Assembly: GCA_947302185.1 (NCBI GenBank)
Contig: CAMYVI010000140.1
Location: 1 to 6,701 of the forward strand
From: an uncultured Lachnospiraceae bacterium
GTDB taxonomy: Bacteria; Bacillota_A; Clostridia; Lachnospirales; Lachnospiraceae
Direction: 5' to 3'
Length of the DNA stretch: 6,701 bases
Under the pieces are notes generated by a model. It did no database searches. It was given only the letters and a program-made list of their open reading frames with translations, and was not told where the DNA came from. Made by a program: the position numbers and the translations under genes. This document shows positions 5,409 through 6,701 of the stretch, one piece after another. Numbering within the stretch: the first letter of the stretch is position 1; each line of letters begins with the position of its first letter.

Positions 5409-6329
5409 TTACAGCCGGATCACCTCTCTGTCAGCATAGTAGCGGTAAACATGATCTGACAAAATCTCGTGCGGCAATACATCACTCTCATTGACATCGC
5501 GTACCATCATCGAGAGATCATCATAATCATAGTCATCAGATGCGGGCATGAGAATAACTTCATGGACACTGCTGGGAATCACGAACAAATCCGTTCCGAA
5601 TTCCTTTGACAGGTCTTTCATTGCATCGGGATACAGGATACAAGCTGCACCGAATATCTGAGATTTGTTGCTCAAAATGTGCATAGGCGCCATCCCCGCT
5701 CTGTACATCATATCTTCCAGCTGATACAATTCATCTGAGCCGTCTCCGAAACTCTGAGAATAATAATCAAAAAGGCATTCACAGAGCCCTCTGATTTTTG
5801 CCGGCTCTTCTCTCGGCGTGTTGACTGACGCCAGCCTCCAAAGATCCTCCTCAGTAATTTTCCACCTTTCAATATCCTCATTCCTGATTGCACATGTTGC
5901 TCCTGTCAACTCATCGTCATCTATCCGGTAATAGTATACAACAGCAAGATCCAGCATTTTTCTCATAGGAACTGTTTCGAGAAAATCTCTGTTCATCTCA
6001 TAATTTATAAGCTTATACATTACCTTATCCCTGATTCTGTCAAAGTTCAGAAAATCTTCGACGTCCAGATTTTTGTCTATGGAATACTTTTCATTTTCGG
6101 TAATAATCATCTCAGCGATGGTATCTACATCTTCTCCCTCAAGATATCTCTGCCAATACCATTCGAGATAAATTGTCGGCGCTACATTCCTCCGGGTGTG
6201 GTATATAGTAATCCCGTCGAATTCCACCCCGTTGTTTTTCGGTATCTTGCGGATACATACTTTTGTATCCTCTCCGATTCGGTCTGCAATACTGCTTGTA
6301 AGGTACATTTTAAACTCTGAATAATTCAT
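5409..6329 (-). CDS. DUF5688 family protein of unknown function
   Basis: I recognise this 306-residue product as a DUF5688 protein, a family seen mainly in Lachnospiraceae and without known function. Recognisable parts are the N-terminal MNYSEF and the C-terminal block with IPSSVHEVILMPA (about 251-263) and VLPHEILSDHVYRYY (about 284-298). It has no signal peptide or membrane segment and is acidic, so it is probably cytoplasmic. I see no established catalytic motif; the His-Glu pair in SSVHEV does not form a HExxH zinc site. The ATG at 6329 was chosen because GGAGG lies 5 nt upstream; an upstream in-frame ATG at 6374 has no such site. The gene seems monocistronic, with a predicted extended -10 promoter about 55 bp upstream. 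No clear terminator follows it before the tRNA promoter, so some read-through into the tRNA unit is possible. Confidence 0.8.
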   Translation of the reverse strand: MNYSEFKMYLTSSIADRIGEDTKVCIRKIPKNNGVEFDGITIYHTRRNVAPTIYLEWYWQRYLEGEDVDTIAEMIITENEKYSIDKNLDVEDFLNFDRIRDKVMYKLINYEMNRDFLETVPMRKMLDLAVVYYYRIDDDELTGATCAIRNEDIERWKITEEDLWRLASVNTPREEPAKIRGLCECLFDYYSQSFGDGSDELYQLEDMMYRAGMAPMHILSNKSQIFGAACILYPDAMKDLSKEFGTDLFVIPSSVHEVILMPASDDYDYDDLSMMVRDVNESDVLPHEILSDHVYRYYADREVIRL

Positions 6330-6650
6330 GCACTCCTCCATTATGTCCGTAAGGGAAAATCCCCGGTCAGGCATACCGGCTGATTATAACATCTGAATCT
6401 CCGGCGGAACGCAGATTTCAAATAAGAAAAGTCCTTTGCAACTTGCATGGCGCAGCAAGAACGCCGCGGCGTCATTGATAAGTACAGATCCGGAATCATC
6501 GGTCGGTATGCAGTTACATCACACACTTATACTCGGTCATAAAAAGAAAAACAGAGTTTCCTCAGAACAGGACTCCGCTGCCGAATGGCAGAATAGATAA
6601 AAGAAAAGAACTGTAGAAAAATAAGAAGCCTTCCCGAAGGAAGGCTTTCT
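6330..6650. other. Intergenic region upstream of the DUF5688 gene, no gene seen
   Basis: About 320 bp without a convincing gene. It holds the promoter listed separately at its low end and a terminator at its high end. Between them are a perfect 12-bp palindrome ACGCCGCGGCGT (6461-6472), the motif CGCAGCAAGAACGCC (6451-6465) that recurs with one mismatch in the metA leader, and GCAACTTGCATG (6438-6449), similar to the decamer at two other promoters. Open frames here lack a ribosome binding site and resemble no family I know. Confidence 0.6.
6383..6391 (-). promoter_or_regulatory. Predicted extended -10 element of the DUF5688 gene
   Basis: On the minus strand TGTTATAAT gives a perfect TATAAT box with a TG one base upstream. 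The -35 region at 17-18 bp is poor (CGTTCC), which is tolerable for an extended -10 promoter. The resulting leader would be about 45-50 nt and would contain the GGAGG site. Confidence 0.55.
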
Positions 6651-6651
6651 G
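6622..6651 (-). terminator. Rho-independent terminator with UUCG loop
   Basis: On the minus strand AAGCCTTCC-TTCG-GGAAGGCTT forms a perfect 9-bp stem closed by a UUCG tetraloop, followed by CTTATTTTT. The T-run side shows it serves a minus-strand gene beyond or at the right edge. On the plus strand the stem is followed only by TCTGTTAT, so bidirectional action is unlikely. Confidence 0.85.
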
Positions 6652-6701
6652 TTATACTCTTGAAAGATATTCAGAAGATCTTGTGTCGATTTTTACAACA
6701 T
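6652..6701 (-). CDS. Possible C-terminal end of a gene entering from the right
   Basis: One minus-strand frame is open from the edge to a TAA at 6652-6654 and would end in VVKIDTRSSEYLSRV. The stop lies immediately before a strong terminator, which is where the end of a gene would be expected. Fifteen residues are too few to name a family, and the other two minus-strand frames stop sooner. Confidence 0.45.
   Translation of the reverse strand, partial: VVKIDTRSSEYLSRV

Noticed and set aside
6341..6526. Minus-strand 61-codon open frame upstream of the DUF5688 gene
   Set aside because: It has no ribosome binding site, a composition unlike its neighbours, and it overlaps the predicted promoter.

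Overview
The window looks like a chromosomal segment of a Clostridia-class Firmicute, most likely a Lachnospiraceae member. The grounds are a DUF5688 protein (a family I know mainly from Lachnospiraceae), strong AGGAGG-type ribosome binding sites, an acetyl-type MetA, an SH3b membrane protein typical of that group, and a moderate GC content. Every gene I can support lies on the minus strand, so transcription runs from high to low coordinates.

Layout from right to left. The right edge (about 6652-6701) carries what may be the last 15 codons of a gene, closed by a strong UUCG-loop terminator. After a leader of about 300 bp with an extended -10 promoter comes a 306-residue DUF5688 protein of unknown function (5409-6329). 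Next is a two-gene tRNA unit, tRNA-Ala(CGC) then tRNA-Arg(CCG), with its own promoter, two hairpins between the genes and a rho-independent terminator. Then comes a membrane-anchored SH3b protein (3799-4941) with a TTG start and an Ala/Glu-rich linker built from 30-bp DNA repeats. It ends at an unusually elaborate nested palindrome that also looks like its terminator. A 338-bp intergenic region follows and holds a dispersed repeat element and a promoter. Then an rluF-like pseudouridine synthase gene and ligA, 10 bp apart, form an operon. Finally metA, cut by the left edge, follows a 165-bp gap that contains a second copy of the same repeat element.

The coding genes are mostly housekeeping: rRNA modification (rluF), DNA replication and repair (ligA), methionine biosynthesis (metA) and decoding of G-ending Ala and Arg codons. 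I see no defence locus, CRISPR array, transposase or phage gene.

The most interesting material is non-coding. A two-unit element with a 59-bp period occurs once before metA and once before rluF. Its core hairpin keeps pairing on the minus strand despite base changes, and its outer arms change together between the two loci. Shorter related motifs occur in other intergenic gaps. This looks like a dispersed structured repeat or RNA family, though I cannot run the searches needed to say whether it is known.
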